From NCBI GenBank assembly GCA_963833505.1, contig CAWHYG010000005.1:372001-436000 (forward strand): a stretch of 64,000 nt of DNA, given 5' to 3'. Under the pieces are notes generated by a model. The model was given only the letters and a program-made list of their open reading frames with translations. It was not told the origin of the DNA and searched no databases. This document shows, piece after piece, positions 53,455 to 61,921 of this stretch. Origin of the DNA: CAWHYG01 sp963833505 (GTDB lineage Bacteria > Eisenbacteria > RBG-16-71-46 > CAIMUX01). Every line of letters starts with the position of its first letter. The first letter of the stretch is position 1. The translations under genes were made by a program, and so were the position numbers.

Positions 53455-53530
53455 GGCTTGAGAGCGACTCGGGCGCTCATGGCTTGAATCGGGACGCCGG
53501 CGCGCGTTCATGGCTTGAAGAGCGACGCCG
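53451..53530 (-). repeat. Triplicated gene junction between btuF-like and btuC-like genes
   Basis: Three imperfect copies (31 and 26 bases apart) of a segment of the type CG.CGTC...TTCAAGCC-ATGA, giving ATGs at 53511, 53480 and 53454. The first ATGA is the binding-protein stop; the middle one opens a mini-ORF MSARVALKP (53451-53480) whose TGA overlaps the third ATG. Its last residues mimic the FKP end of the upstream protein, as in the ABC-2 operon repeat. Confidence 0.8.
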
Positions 53531-54584
53531 GCGGCTCGGGACGAGCGCGGCCCGGTTGCAGGCAGGCGGCGGCCGCCTCGAGCGCCAGGAGAATGCGCGG
53601 CCCCGGGCGGAGCAGCGTCTCCGAATCGATCCAGCAGATGCGCTTTTCGCGCACGGCCCGAAGCTGCTTCCATCCGGGAGATGTGAGGAGCACATCCAGC
53701 GCCTTCTCCCGGGTCGAGCCCTTGGGCAGAGCCAGGAGAAGCCAGTCGGGCTGCGCCAAGAGGAGCTTCTCGGCCGAGTACTGCGGCCAGGCCTGATCCA
53801 CGTCCACCACGTTCCGGCCGCCGGCCAGATGGATCAGGTCGTCCACGTGAGACCCGCGGCCCGCCGTCCAGACCGGATGCTCCGGATCGCAGTAATACAC
53901 GGATGGGCGCGCCGGCGCCGGGATCAACTCGCTCCAAGCGCGATAAGCCGGCAGCTCCCAATCGAACCTCCGCCTTAGGCTGTCCGCGCGCGGCGGATTG
54001 TCCATCCCGACCAGATTGATCAGCTCGCCCACCAGCCGCCCGATGCCTTCGAGGTCGGTGCGATCGTCGAAGGCGAAAACGGGGATCCCCAGCGCGCGGA
54101 TCCGATCCAAGGTGTCGATCGGATTGCCGCGCGCCGCCAGCACGATGTCCGGCCGCTGCATCTCGATCCGCTCCAGCGACGGATCCACGATGCCCCCGAC
54201 TCGCGGTCGCAAGGCCGCCGCCGGAGGGTAGTCGCAATAGGAGGTCACTCCGGCGATCCGCCCGGTGTCGATACCCGCGGCGAACAGCACCTCGGTCAGA
54301 TTCGGCGAGAGCGAGATGATCCGACGAGGATACGGCCCGGCCGGAAGCGTGTCCCCGAGCGCATCGACGAGGAGCGTGTGGCCGGCGCCGGTGGCCGTCG
54401 CGCCCGGCAGACCGACGCTTGCGGTCGCGCCCGGCAGTGCGGCGCTGGCAGTCGCGCCCGGCAGACCGACGCTTGTGACCGCGCCCAACGCCAGAGCGCT
54501 TGCGCTCGCCAGAGCTGTGGCCGGCCCTAGGATCACGCCCGCGAGCGCACTCGCCAGGAGTGTGATGGCGATAACCAAGCTCAC
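53508..54584 (-). CDS. BtuF-type periplasmic substrate-binding protein
   Basis: 358 residues from GTG 54584 (GGAGG nine bases upstream). A signal peptide (SLVIAITLLASALAGVILG) leads into three tandem 9-residue repeats of the type SVGLPGATA (27-bp units) and the class III binding fold: RRIISLSPNLTEVLFAAGI, IAGVTSYCDYPP, VGGIVDPSLERIEMQRPDIVLA, VDDLIHLAGGRNVV and WLLLALP. It captures cobalamin or an iron chelate for the BtuCD pair. Between the ATPase stop (54814) and this start lie 229 bases with no gene but with further short repeats. A longer in-frame start to 54950 would overlap the ATPase and is rejected. Confidence 0.9.
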   Translation of the reverse strand: MSLVIAITLLASALAGVILGPATALASASALALGAVTSVGLPGATASAALPGATASVGLPGATATGAGHTLLVDALGDTLPAGPYPRRIISLSPNLTEVLFAAGIDTGRIAGVTSYCDYPPAAALRPRVGGIVDPSLERIEMQRPDIVLAARGNPIDTLDRIRALGIPVFAFDDRTDLEGIGRLVGELINLVGMDNPPRADSLRRRFDWELPAYRAWSELIPAPARPSVYYCDPEHPVWTAGRGSHVDDLIHLAGGRNVVDVDQAWPQYSAEKLLLAQPDWLLLALPKGSTREKALDVLLTSPGWKQLRAVREKRICWIDSETLLRPGPRILLALEAAAACLQPGRARPEPPASLFKP

Positions 54585-54813
54585 GCGGACGGCCCTCCGC
54601 CGGGCGGCGAGGCCTCCGCTCGGCCCGGGTTCCGCGACAGCCGAGCCAGGGTGGCGCTTGCCCGGCCCAGGTTTACCGACAGCCGAGCCACGGCGCCGGT
54701 CGCACTCCGACCAATCGCGCCCTTCGCGAGGTTTGCGCTCCGTCGCGGAGCCACCGCCACGATCCACCGGCGTGGGCCCGTCAGGAATGGCCTCACCTCT
54801 CCCGCCGCCGACA

Positions 54814-55638
54814 TCACGTCTCAAACCTCCACTGCACGATCGGCCGTCCAGTGACGGGATCAGGATCGACACGAAGCGGCGTCCGGAACGCAGCTTCCAG
54901 AAGCTCCTGGACCAGGACCTCTCGCGGAGCGCCTTGAGCCCGGACTTCACCGTGATCGAGCAACAGGAGTCGATCGCAGTATCGGGACTGAAGGTCGACG
55001 TGATGGTCCGCGGCGATGATCCCGATGCCTTGCGTCCTCGTCAGGGAAACCGCCAGCTCGTAGATCTGCCGCTGGTAGCCGAGATCGAGGTTGGCGACTG
55101 GTTCATCGAGCAGAAGAAGTCTCGCCTCCTGAGCGAGGGCACGGGCGATCAGGGACCGCTGCCACTCCCCTCCGCTCAGTTGGCTGACCGGTCGCCGCTC
55201 CAGCTCACTGAGCCCGACCGCCTGGATCGCCTGCTCGACGGCGTCGCGGTCTTTCGCGCGGTCGGTCAGCCGGCTGCCGAGATGGGGATGCCGGCCGGCG
55301 GCGACCATCTCCCGCACGGTCCATTCGAACGGCGTCTCCGCCCTCTGGGGCACCCAGGCCACAAGGCGGGCGCGCTCCCGCGCCGGCAACTTGTCCACAG
55401 CCTTTCCACAGATGTAGACAACTCCTCCCAAAGGATTGGCGAGACCCGCAACCAGCCTTAGAAACGTGGACTTCCCCGATCCGTTGGGACCGAGTATCCC
55501 AAGGAACTCCCCTTCCGAGAGGGCTAACTCGTGAACTGACAGATGGAAAGAACTTCCATGGCTGAACTCGACACGGTACATCTTCAGCAGGGATGGCGCC
55601 CTGATCTCGAGCTTCGAACTTGCCGCAATATCCGTCAT
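54814..55638 (-). CDS. BtuD/FecE-type ABC transporter ATP-binding protein
   Basis: 274 residues: Walker A GPNGSGKST, Q-loop VPQRAETPFEWTVREMVAAGRHPH (the long FecE/BtuD-type loop), signature LSGGEWQRSLIARAL, Walker B LLLLDEPVANLDL and H-loop AADHHVDLQ. First gene of a btuD-btuF-btuC order on the minus strand. The N-terminal ~20 residues before MYRVEFSHG are unusual, so ATG at about 55581 is a possible alternative start. Divergent from the DUF5658 gene by only 23 bases. Confidence 0.95.
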   Translation of the reverse strand: MTDIAASSKLEIRAPSLLKMYRVEFSHGSSFHLSVHELALSEGEFLGILGPNGSGKSTFLRLVAGLANPLGGVVYICGKAVDKLPARERARLVAWVPQRAETPFEWTVREMVAAGRHPHLGSRLTDRAKDRDAVEQAIQAVGLSELERRPVSQLSGGEWQRSLIARALAQEARLLLLDEPVANLDLGYQRQIYELAVSLTRTQGIGIIAADHHVDLQSRYCDRLLLLDHGEVRAQGAPREVLVQELLEAAFRTPLRVDPDPVTGRPIVQWRFET

Positions 55639-55661
55639 GTCGTAGAATATGAAGGAAGAAG

Positions 55662-56093
55662 ATGACCGACCAACGCCGCTCGACTCAAGACCGCCGGCGC
55701 CGTCCCACGGCAGCCATCAGCCGGTACACGTTCCTTCGTGGCCGGCGCCGAGGACCCCGCCGCGCCGGGGATCCCAAGGCGGTCTATGTCGATGACCTCG
55801 GCCTCGATGTAGCGATTCTGGTTCTCTCCATCTTTGTCTTCCACTGCCTCGACGCGATCCTCACCCTGGCGCACCTCGCCCGGAACGGCCGGGAGCTGAA
55901 CCCGATCATGGGCTATTTCCTGTCGCTGGGGCCGTTCGCGTTCGTCGGGGCCAAGCTGGGGATGGCGGCGATCGGCCTGTCGTTCCTGGCGGTGCACAAG
56001 AACTTCCCCTACGTCCGCGCCGGCATCACCACGCTGTTCGTGATTTTCGCCGGGGTGATCGGCTACCAGCTTTTCCTGCTTCTCCATGTCTGA
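55662..56093 (+). CDS. DUF5658-family membrane protein
   Basis: 143 residues. A cytoplasmic, very basic N-terminus (DRRRRPTAAISRY, RGRRRGPRRAGD) is followed by three membrane helices with DAILTLAHLARNGRELNPIMGYFL, the DUF5658 core (D..LT......G..E.NP.M). Function unknown. ATG 55662 follows AAGGAAG. Its 5' end is almost back-to-back with the btuD gene. Confidence 0.82.
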   Translation: MTDQRRSTQDRRRRPTAAISRYTFLRGRRRGPRRAGDPKAVYVDDLGLDVAILVLSIFVFHCLDAILTLAHLARNGRELNPIMGYFLSLGPFAFVGAKLGMAAIGLSFLAVHKNFPYVRAGITTLFVIFAGVIGYQLFLLLHV

Positions 56094-56257
56094 GCGCCCT
56101 CGGCGGCCGTGCGTTGCGACCGAGCGAGTGACCGCCGGCGAAGGACCAGTGGACCACACCGGTATGCGCACGGGAAATGACTACCGGCTAAGAACGAACC
56201 GGGGCCACCCGAGGCATCTGAGGTTTCGGCCGCGAGGCTGCGCGTCGAGAAACTCCG

Positions 56258-56848
56258 TCACTGGCCGGCAGGCGCCGGCTGTCCCGAGAAGTTCACCTTG
56301 GGCGCCTGAGCCGCCTCCGGCGTCGCCTCGAACATCTGCGCCGGCTGGAAGTGGAACATCCCCGCGACGAGAACAGCCGGGAACGACCGCACACGGGTGT
56401 TGAATTCCTGGACCGTCTGGTTGTAACGGCCGCGCTCGACCGCGATGCGATTCTCCGTGCCGGCCAGCTCGAACTGGAGGTTCTGGAAGCTCTGATCCGC
56501 CTTGAGATTCGGATAGGCCTCGACCACCACCATCAGCCGGCCCAGGGCTCCGGTCAGCTCCTGGTTGGCCTGGATCTGCTGCCCCGGCGTTGTGGCGCCC
56601 GCCACCTTGGCGCGGGCTTCCGTGACCGCCGTCAGCGTTTCCCGTTCATGGGACGCATATCCCTTGACCGTCTCGACCAGATTCGGGATCAGGTCCAGCC
56701 TCCGCTGCAGCACCGTCTGGACCTGCGCCCAGGCTGCCTTGACCTGCTGGTCGCTTTGCACGAGGCCGTTGTAGGTCCCCTTGAGCCATCCGCCGATCGC
56801 CAGGATCAGGATCAGAATGACCGCCAGGCCGATCAGTAACCCCTTCAT
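56258..56848 (-). CDS. lemA: LemA family protein
   Basis: 196 residues: an N-terminal membrane anchor (LLIGLAVILILILAIGGW), then the LemA helical domain (YNGLVQSDQQVKAAWAQVQ, RRLDLIPNLVETVKGYASHE, LMVVVEAYPNLKADQSF, QFELAGTENRIAVERGRYN) and a short tail after VRSFPAVLVAGMFHF. ATG 56848 overlaps the YjbQ stop (ATGA) and has AGGAGG upstream. LemA proteins are commonly encoded with TPM-domain proteins; here both are in one run with two genes between. Confidence 0.96.
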   Translation of the reverse strand: MKGLLIGLAVILILILAIGGWLKGTYNGLVQSDQQVKAAWAQVQTVLQRRLDLIPNLVETVKGYASHERETLTAVTEARAKVAGATTPGQQIQANQELTGALGRLMVVVEAYPNLKADQSFQNLQFELAGTENRIAVERGRYNQTVQEFNTRVRSFPAVLVAGMFHFQPAQMFEATPEAAQAPKVNFSGQPAPAGQ

Positions 56849-57267
56849 CGAGAATCCTCCTCTCCAACGATGGTGATCCAGAGGGGCCGTGCGGGCCGCG
56901 GACCGTCGAACTCGCAGAGGAAGACCCTCTGCCACGTTCCGAGAGCCAGATCCCCGCCTCGAACCGGAAGCGTCTCCGACGGACCGATCCACGCCGATCG
57001 CAGGTGCGCGGCGCCGTTGTCATCGATCCGGTCGTGACGCCAATGTCCCTCCGGGATAGTACGGTCCAGGAGGTCCAAAAGATCGTCTCGAAGCGCGGGA
57101 TCGTCTCCCTCATGCACGAGGACGGCCGCCGTCGCCCCGGCGACGAACACGTGGCAGATCCCGGCGTGAATGCCGGAGCTGCGCACGGACGTTCGCACCT
57201 GGTCGGTGATGTCCAGAAGCTCGCGCGGGTGCGTGGTCCGGATCGTGAAGGACTGCTGCGTCACCAT
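56845..57267 (-). CDS. YjbQ / UPF0047 family protein
   Basis: 140 residues, standard length: LLDITDQVRTSVRSSGIHAGICHVFVAGATAAVLVHEGDDPALRDDL, HDRIDDNGAAHLRSAWIGPSETLPV, GTWQRVFLCEFDGPRP. The three conserved metal-site positions (H in ICHVF is atypical placement; H in HLRSA; H in LVHEGDDP) are visible. Members have been linked to thiamine-phosphate synthase side activity. Coupled to lemA by a 4-base overlap. Confidence 0.92.
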   Translation of the reverse strand: MVTQQSFTIRTTHPRELLDITDQVRTSVRSSGIHAGICHVFVAGATAAVLVHEGDDPALRDDLLDLLDRTIPEGHWRHDRIDDNGAAHLRSAWIGPSETLPVRGGDLALGTWQRVFLCEFDGPRPARPLWITIVGEEDSR

Positions 57268-57276
57268 GTCAGCCGG

Positions 57277-58015
57277 CTACCATCCATCCACCGCTTCACA
57301 GAGCTTCTCGAGACCGGCGATGAGGTGCGCGAAGTGGGCCCGCAGATCGTCACGAACCATCCGTCCCCGGCGATTTCGGACGGAGTGGAGCTCGGCCACC
57401 ATCTCCGCCGGGACGTCCAGAATGGCTCACGCAGGCCTCCCAGAACTTCCGTCCCGACTCGTGCCACGGGCCGTCCTTCAAGAAGAGCATTCCCCGGAAC
57501 ACGGCGGCGAAAGACGGAACCGAACGCGCGATGAGATGCGCCGGCACGCCGCGGCCGAGGATCCGGAACCGGTTCGGAGCCGCCGCGGCGTCCACGTAGG
57601 CCCGGCGGAAGAGAAGCAACTTGGAACGCAGCTCGCGCTCGCACTGGAGCCGCACGTCCTTCGGATCGAAGGACAGGCCTTGGAGGACGTCCTCGCCGGC
57701 CAGCACGCGGTAGTGCGCTTTCATCGACAGGAACTCGAGCGGATAGGTGTCGAGGGACTCCTTCAAGAACGCCGGATCCAGGACCAGAGGGACAGCAATC
57801 CGCTTCTTCCGCCAGGCGCGCATTTGTTCGCCCAGGCGGGCCAGGAGTTCCGTCCCGACGGGGTCGGCCACGATCAGGAAATTGTAGTCGGAGACTCCGG
57901 GACGGAAATGTTCCATCACCGAACTCCCATAGACCGTGACCGAGCGCAATGCGGGACCGGCGATGGACTGCACGTCGGCGGCGAATCCCGTGAATACGCT
58001 TTCATGGTCGCTCAT
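57277..58015 (-). CDS. Nucleotidyltransferase-domain protein with one-base frameshift near its C-terminus
   Basis: About 245 residues when corrected. ATG 58015 has GGAGGG upstream. The domain begins VTVYGSSVMEHFRPGVSDYNFLIVAD, an NTase core in which the usual DxD is SDYNFLIV, so catalytic competence is uncertain. A helical C-terminal half follows (LECERELRSKLL-like, AVFRGMLFLKDG, RKFWEAC). As given, the frame runs to a false end at 57350; after removing one base at ~57421 it continues ...LDVPAEMVAELHSVRNRRG... to a TAG at 57277. The lesion lies in CAGAATGG (57418-57425 on the plus strand). In a run TPM-NTase-YjbQ-LemA. Confidence 0.78.
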
Positions 58016-58034
58016 GCTTCCCTCCGCCTCTCGA

Positions 58035-58850
58035 TCAGTACCCGACTCCCGCCCCGCCACCGCCGCTCGACCCTCCTCCGAAACCGCCGAATCCTCCGCC
58101 ACCGCCGCCGAATCCGCCTCCGCCAAAGCCTCCCATGCCTCCGAACATTCCCCAGGGCCCGATCCAGCCGGATCCCCGGCGACGGCGGCCCCCTCCAAAC
58201 AACCGGGTGATGAAGACGAAGAGCACGAAACCGATGGCCAACAAGGGGCGATAGTCGGTGTTCGCCCTCCGAGTCAAGGCTGTTGTGCGATAGCCATGGG
58301 CGTCGATCAGGGAATCCAGCGACGCCGGATCCCGGCCCATGTCCTGAAGCACCGGCCCGATCAGGTTCCGCACGGCCGAAACGTAAGCCAGGTCCCGCCG
58401 GCCTTGCGTGACGTAGGGCCTGACGTCCTGAAGGAGGATCTGGCCCACCTTCGAGTCGGGAAGAACCCCCTCGAGGCCATAGCCCACCTCGACCTGCAAC
58501 CGGCGCTCGGAGACGGCATCCAGAAGGAGCAGCCCGCGGTTGGTCTTCTTGTTCCCCACGTGCCAGGCCGCGTAGAGCCGATTGGCGAAGTTCGCCGGAT
58601 CGTCTCCGCCGAGATTGGGCTCGGTCACGATCGTGAACTGCACGTCGAGCGTGCGGTCGATCCCCGCGAGCAGGCTTTCCAGTCGCGATTGCGCGGCCGG
58701 ATCCAGGACGCCGGCGAAGTCATTGACGTAACCGGTCGGCTCGGGGAACTCGCCCTTCGTTGCCGCCCGGGCCGCCACGGCCGCCATGGGAGCGGCCACC
58801 CACAGCGCCAACAGGACAACCAGCCGCCGAAAGGCCGCTTCGGGCCGCAA
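58035..58850 (-). CDS. TPM-domain (YgcG-type) membrane protein with Gly-rich tail
   Basis: 271 residues from TTG 58850 (GGAG nine bases upstream). A signal peptide (LVVLLALWVAAPMAAVAARA) is followed by the TPM phosphatase-like domain (VNDFAGVLDPAAQSRLESLL, VQFTIVTEPNLGG, NRGLLLLDAVSERRLQVEVGYGLEGVLPDSKVG), one membrane helix (PLLAIGFVLFVFITRLFGG) and a Gly-rich tail (GGFGGGGFGGGGGG). Such proteins are known partners of LemA. The region just before the start is made of 36-bp tandem repeats that an upstream in-frame start would translate as RRSPCG.QGS repeats; I prefer the TTG. Confidence 0.88.
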   Translation of the reverse strand: MRPEAAFRRLVVLLALWVAAPMAAVAARAATKGEFPEPTGYVNDFAGVLDPAAQSRLESLLAGIDRTLDVQFTIVTEPNLGGDDPANFANRLYAAWHVGNKKTNRGLLLLDAVSERRLQVEVGYGLEGVLPDSKVGQILLQDVRPYVTQGRRDLAYVSAVRNLIGPVLQDMGRDPASLDSLIDAHGYRTTALTRRANTDYRPLLAIGFVLFVFITRLFGGGRRRRGSGWIGPWGMFGGMGGFGGGGFGGGGGGFGGFGGGSSGGGGAGVGY

Positions 58851-58860
58851 CGTCCATTCT

Positions 58861-58990
58861 CCACAAGGTGACTGTCGACGCAGGGATGGCGACCGGCGAC
58901 CGGGGGATCCTTGATGCCCACAAGGCGACCGACGCCAGCGGGATCCTTGACGCCCACAAGGCGATCGGCGCCGGAGAAATCCCTGGAGCC
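58861..58990. repeat. 36-bp tandem repeats upstream of the TPM gene
   Basis: Two good copies of GGATCCTTGATGCCCACAAG... (58905 and 58941, period exactly 36) flanked on each side by a degenerate copy. They occupy the probable leader of the TPM-NTase-YjbQ-LemA operon. The remaining bases to 59337 show no gene. Confidence 0.75.
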
Positions 58991-59337
58991 CGCCGAGCGC
59001 GGTCCCCGTCCGGCCCGTTTCCCGATCGCGTTCTCGCGAAATCGACATCCCGGGAACTCTGCCATATTCGAGAAGGCGGGTCACGCCAAAGATGGCGGGC
59101 TACCGGAACGGTGTGCCGCTTTGGGACATTGCAGACTCCCGCTTCGCGGTGGCCAATCGAACTCTGGCCTCACGACGGCCAATCTGATCCGCCCGTCGAC
59201 GATCCAATCTGTATGGAAGCTGGAAGTTCGGGCCTACTGTCGCGTCTGGGGTGCCGTCCATCGACAATCCAAAGTGGATAGCGGCTGGAGTCGCAGATTT
59301 CGCTGGAGGGATGACGGGGCCGCACATGAGGCATGGA

Positions 59338-60246
59338 ATGGCCGATGACCATCAGAATCGTCGTCCCGGGGATTCGCCCGACGGCAGCTCCGAGCCCGAC
59401 CGCAGCTCTGAGCCCTACGCCGGTGCCACGCCCGACAGTGGCTCCACGCCCGGCGGCTTGGAGGGAGAGGCCGGATTGCCGTTGGTCGCGGGCCCCGCGG
59501 AGGTCGTGCTTCACCGCAGGTTCGATAATCTCCGCTCGATCCTCGTGACCGAAGGCGACTTTGCCGATCTCATCGGAGCCTGGCGCCGGCACGTCACGCT
59601 TTGGGACTCCCTGCCGGATGGGCTCTCGATCACGCTGGTTCGCCAGGGGCTCGCGTCGGCCGCCCTGACGCTCGCGAATCGCCCGCGGGGAGAGACCGTC
59701 GCGTGGACTCTCAACCTGAAGCGACCGCCGACCAACCTGTTCCTGACCGGCGACTCGCGCGCCTCCATCGTGACCGGCCGGGTGTTCACCGAGGCGGTCA
59801 AGACCGTGGAATCGAGCCGGCTTTTCGTCGAGACGGTCCGATCGGGCGACGAACCGTCGCTGAGCATCCTCGAGGTCGTCGGCCTCGACGTGCTCTACAT
59901 CTTCGAACAGTGGTTCGCCCGCTCGGTGCAGAATCCGGTCCGGTTCTTCGAGCTCGAGGAGGACCGGTTTGTCCAGGCGCGGGGCATGCCCGGCGTGAAT
60001 CGTTCCTGGCTGGAGTCTCTGCGGCGCGAGGACCTCCCCGAGATCATGGAACGAACCACGTTTCTGGAAGACCGGGTCTTTCGTTTCGAATGCGGTTGCA
60101 CTCCACGGAAGATGCTCGACGCGCTTCACGGGGTCTATGCGAAGGACCCGGAAGAGCTTTTTCACGGCGAGGAGCAGGTTGAGGTGAGCTGCCCCCGTTG
60201 CGGCCGCCGCTGGTGGGTGACGAGAGAGCGATTCCTGACCGGTTGA
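59338..60246 (+). CDS. Hsp33-like redox-regulated chaperone (divergent)
   Basis: 302 residues from ATG 59338 (GAGG six bases upstream; in-frame ATGs at 59326 and 59311 are alternatives). After a low-complexity Pro/Ser/Asp N-terminus of ~40 residues comes an Hsp33-like body (RFDNLRSILVTEGDFADLIGAW, ALTLANRPRGETVAWTLNLK) and a C-terminal zinc-switch-like motif: FECGCTPRKMLDAL ... VEVSCPRCGRRWWVTRERF. The CxC...CxxC spacing (~27) matches the Hsp33 redox switch that unfolds on oxidation to activate the holdase. The middle is divergent, so family is probable, not certain. Confidence 0.75.
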   Translation: MADDHQNRRPGDSPDGSSEPDRSSEPYAGATPDSGSTPGGLEGEAGLPLVAGPAEVVLHRRFDNLRSILVTEGDFADLIGAWRRHVTLWDSLPDGLSITLVRQGLASAALTLANRPRGETVAWTLNLKRPPTNLFLTGDSRASIVTGRVFTEAVKTVESSRLFVETVRSGDEPSLSILEVVGLDVLYIFEQWFARSVQNPVRFFELEEDRFVQARGMPGVNRSWLESLRREDLPEIMERTTFLEDRVFRFECGCTPRKMLDALHGVYAKDPEELFHGEEQVEVSCPRCGRRWWVTRERFLTG

Positions 60247-60274
60247 CGCTCAGGATGGAAAGGAGCGCCGCAAG

Positions 60275-61220
60275 ATGCGACAAGGCAGCCTTGGCCGCCG
60301 CGGTTTTCTCCGGCAAGCCCTGCTGGCCACTTCCGGCGCGACGCTTCTCGCCACCGTGCGCGAGGCGATCGCCTCCCTTTCCGAGGTGGCAGAAGTGGAG
60401 GAGAAGGCGAAAACCGCTCCGGCGGAACAGCGCGGGCCGGGCCTGGAGCCGAAACGGATGCCGGTTCTTTTCGTCGGCCACGGCTCTCCCATGAACGCGA
60501 TCCAGGACAATGAATGGAGCCGCGGCTTTCGCGAGCTCGGCCGGATGCTGCCTGGCCCCAAGGGAATCGTCTCGATCTCGGCCCACTGGTACATCCCGGG
60601 AACGTATCTGACCGGAAACGATCGGCCGCCGACGATTCACGATTTCGGGGGATTTCCGGACGAGCTTTATCAGAATGGAATACCCGGCGCCGGGGGATCC
60701 CGCACTGGCCCGGCGGGCCGCCGCGCTCGAGCAAGCCGATCTCCGGTCCGACTGGGGTCTCGACCACGGCACCTGGGCGGTTCTCCTCCATCTACGGCCC
60801 AAAGCGGATGTGCCCGTCGTCCAGCTCAGCATCGATCAGTCGCTGCCGCCGGAACGGCACCTCGCGCTCGGCCAGGCCCTGGCGCCGCTTCGGGACGAGG
60901 GCATCCTGATCATGGGGAGCGGCAACATCACGCACAACTTGCGGGACGCTTTCACACGGGCGGGACGAGGCGATCTCTCCACCCCCGACTGGGCCGGCGC
61001 TTTCGATTCGGACGTAGCCCAGGCACTCAGCCAGCACGACCGTGGCTTCCTGGTCCATGGGCTCGATGGGGAGAACGGGCGCCGGTCGCACCCGACGCCC
61101 GATCATTACCTGCCGCTGCTTTATGCCCAGGGCGCTTCGGAAGACCGCGACCCGGTGCGCTTTCCCATCACGGGATTCGACCTGGGGTCGTTGTCGATGC
61201 GGGCGGTGATCTTCGGATAG
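60275..61220 (+). CDS. Tat-exported DODA-type extradiol dioxygenase (YgiD-like), one-base frameshift
   Basis: About 314 residues when corrected. A twin-arginine-type signal (GRRGFLRQALLATSGATLL) precedes an YgiD/4,5-DOPA dioxygenase-like domain: VLFVGHGSPMNAIQDN, IVSISAHWYIPGTYLTGNDRPPTIHDFGGFPDELYQ, then in the next frame MEYPAPGDPALARRAA, WGLDHGTWAVLLHLRP, PVVQLSID, ILIMGSGNITHNL and HPTPDHYLPLLYA. The metal histidines (HGS, IHDFGG, HGTW, HPTPDH) are all there. One extra A at ~60674 within CAGAATGG breaks the frame between ELYQ and MEYP. ATG 60275 follows AAGGAG. Likely zinc or iron enzyme in the periplasm. Confidence 0.85.
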
Positions 61221-61400
61221 CAATGCGAGGCGTGGCTGCGGTTGGACCGTCCCGCTCCTCGTCGTGAAGGGCCGCGCCGCCGGCTCGCGCCCGTCGGTGC
61301 GCTGAGATTCAGAGGTGTCCGTGATGCGCCCGCTGGCGCGGGCTCCTGCCACTATCTGGACGGTCCAGGCTAAGGCGGAGCGATACCGGTTCGCTCGACT

Positions 61401-61892
61401 CTACTGAATCGCCCCCGCCTTCCCGATGATCCGTCGCAAGAGACCCGTCTGGCCCGCGTGATAGGCCTCGTGGAAGTTGAAGATCGCGAGCTGGTTCCCG
61501 ACCGGCTGCAGGCCGCCCGGAACCTCTGGGAGCCCATCCGCAGCAAGCTGCGCCTCGGTCAGGCTGTTCAACCCGGCGAGAAGCCGCTCCTGGCTGCGAT
61601 CCAGATCCGCGAGGAGGCTTTCAAAGGGCCGGGCCTCGACCGTCCGATTCGGCGCGAGCGGAGAGCTTCCGCGCTTGTACGGAGCCGCCTCCTCCGCGGT
61701 CCAGATCGGTTCCTGTCCCGCCAGGCGGAGAATCGGTGTGCGCGTCGACAGGATGTGGCCGAGCACCCAGTTCAGGCAGTTTCCTGATGGCGCGGGCGCG
61801 CGCAGGCTCTCCTCATGGCTGATGTCCCGGCAATTCTGTGTCAAGACCGCATGCGTGAACTGATAGAGCTGCGCAATCGCTTCCCTGTCCAT
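61401..61892 (-). CDS. DinB-like protein
   Basis: 163 residues, four-helix DinB-like fold: LYQFTHAVLTQNCRDISHEES, GNCLNWVLGHILSTRTPILRL (first histidine), and near the C-terminus FNFHEAYHAGQTGLLRRIIG (two histidines), the three-His metal site. Closer to DinB_2/DUF1572-like members than the gene at 43281. ATG 61892 has GGAGGAG at good distance. It lies 30 bases upstream of the ileS stop on the same strand direction; ileS precedes it in transcription, so the two may be co-transcribed. Confidence 0.82.
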   Translation of the reverse strand: MDREAIAQLYQFTHAVLTQNCRDISHEESLRAPAPSGNCLNWVLGHILSTRTPILRLAGQEPIWTAEEAAPYKRGSSPLAPNRTVEARPFESLLADLDRSQERLLAGLNSLTEAQLAADGLPEVPGGLQPVGNQLAIFNFHEAYHAGQTGLLRRIIGKAGAIQ

Positions 61893-61921
61893 GATCTCCT
61901 CCTGGCACCACGCCGGCTCAC

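Noticed and set aside
52198..53487. 429-codon plus frame over the permease
   Set aside because: Very Arg/Asp/Gly-rich, no motif, opposite a clear BtuC permease.
54581..54817. 78-codon minus frame between the btuD and btuF genes
   Set aside because: Overlaps the leader of btuF, is repeat-derived and has no recognisable product; the binding protein start at 54584 is well supported.
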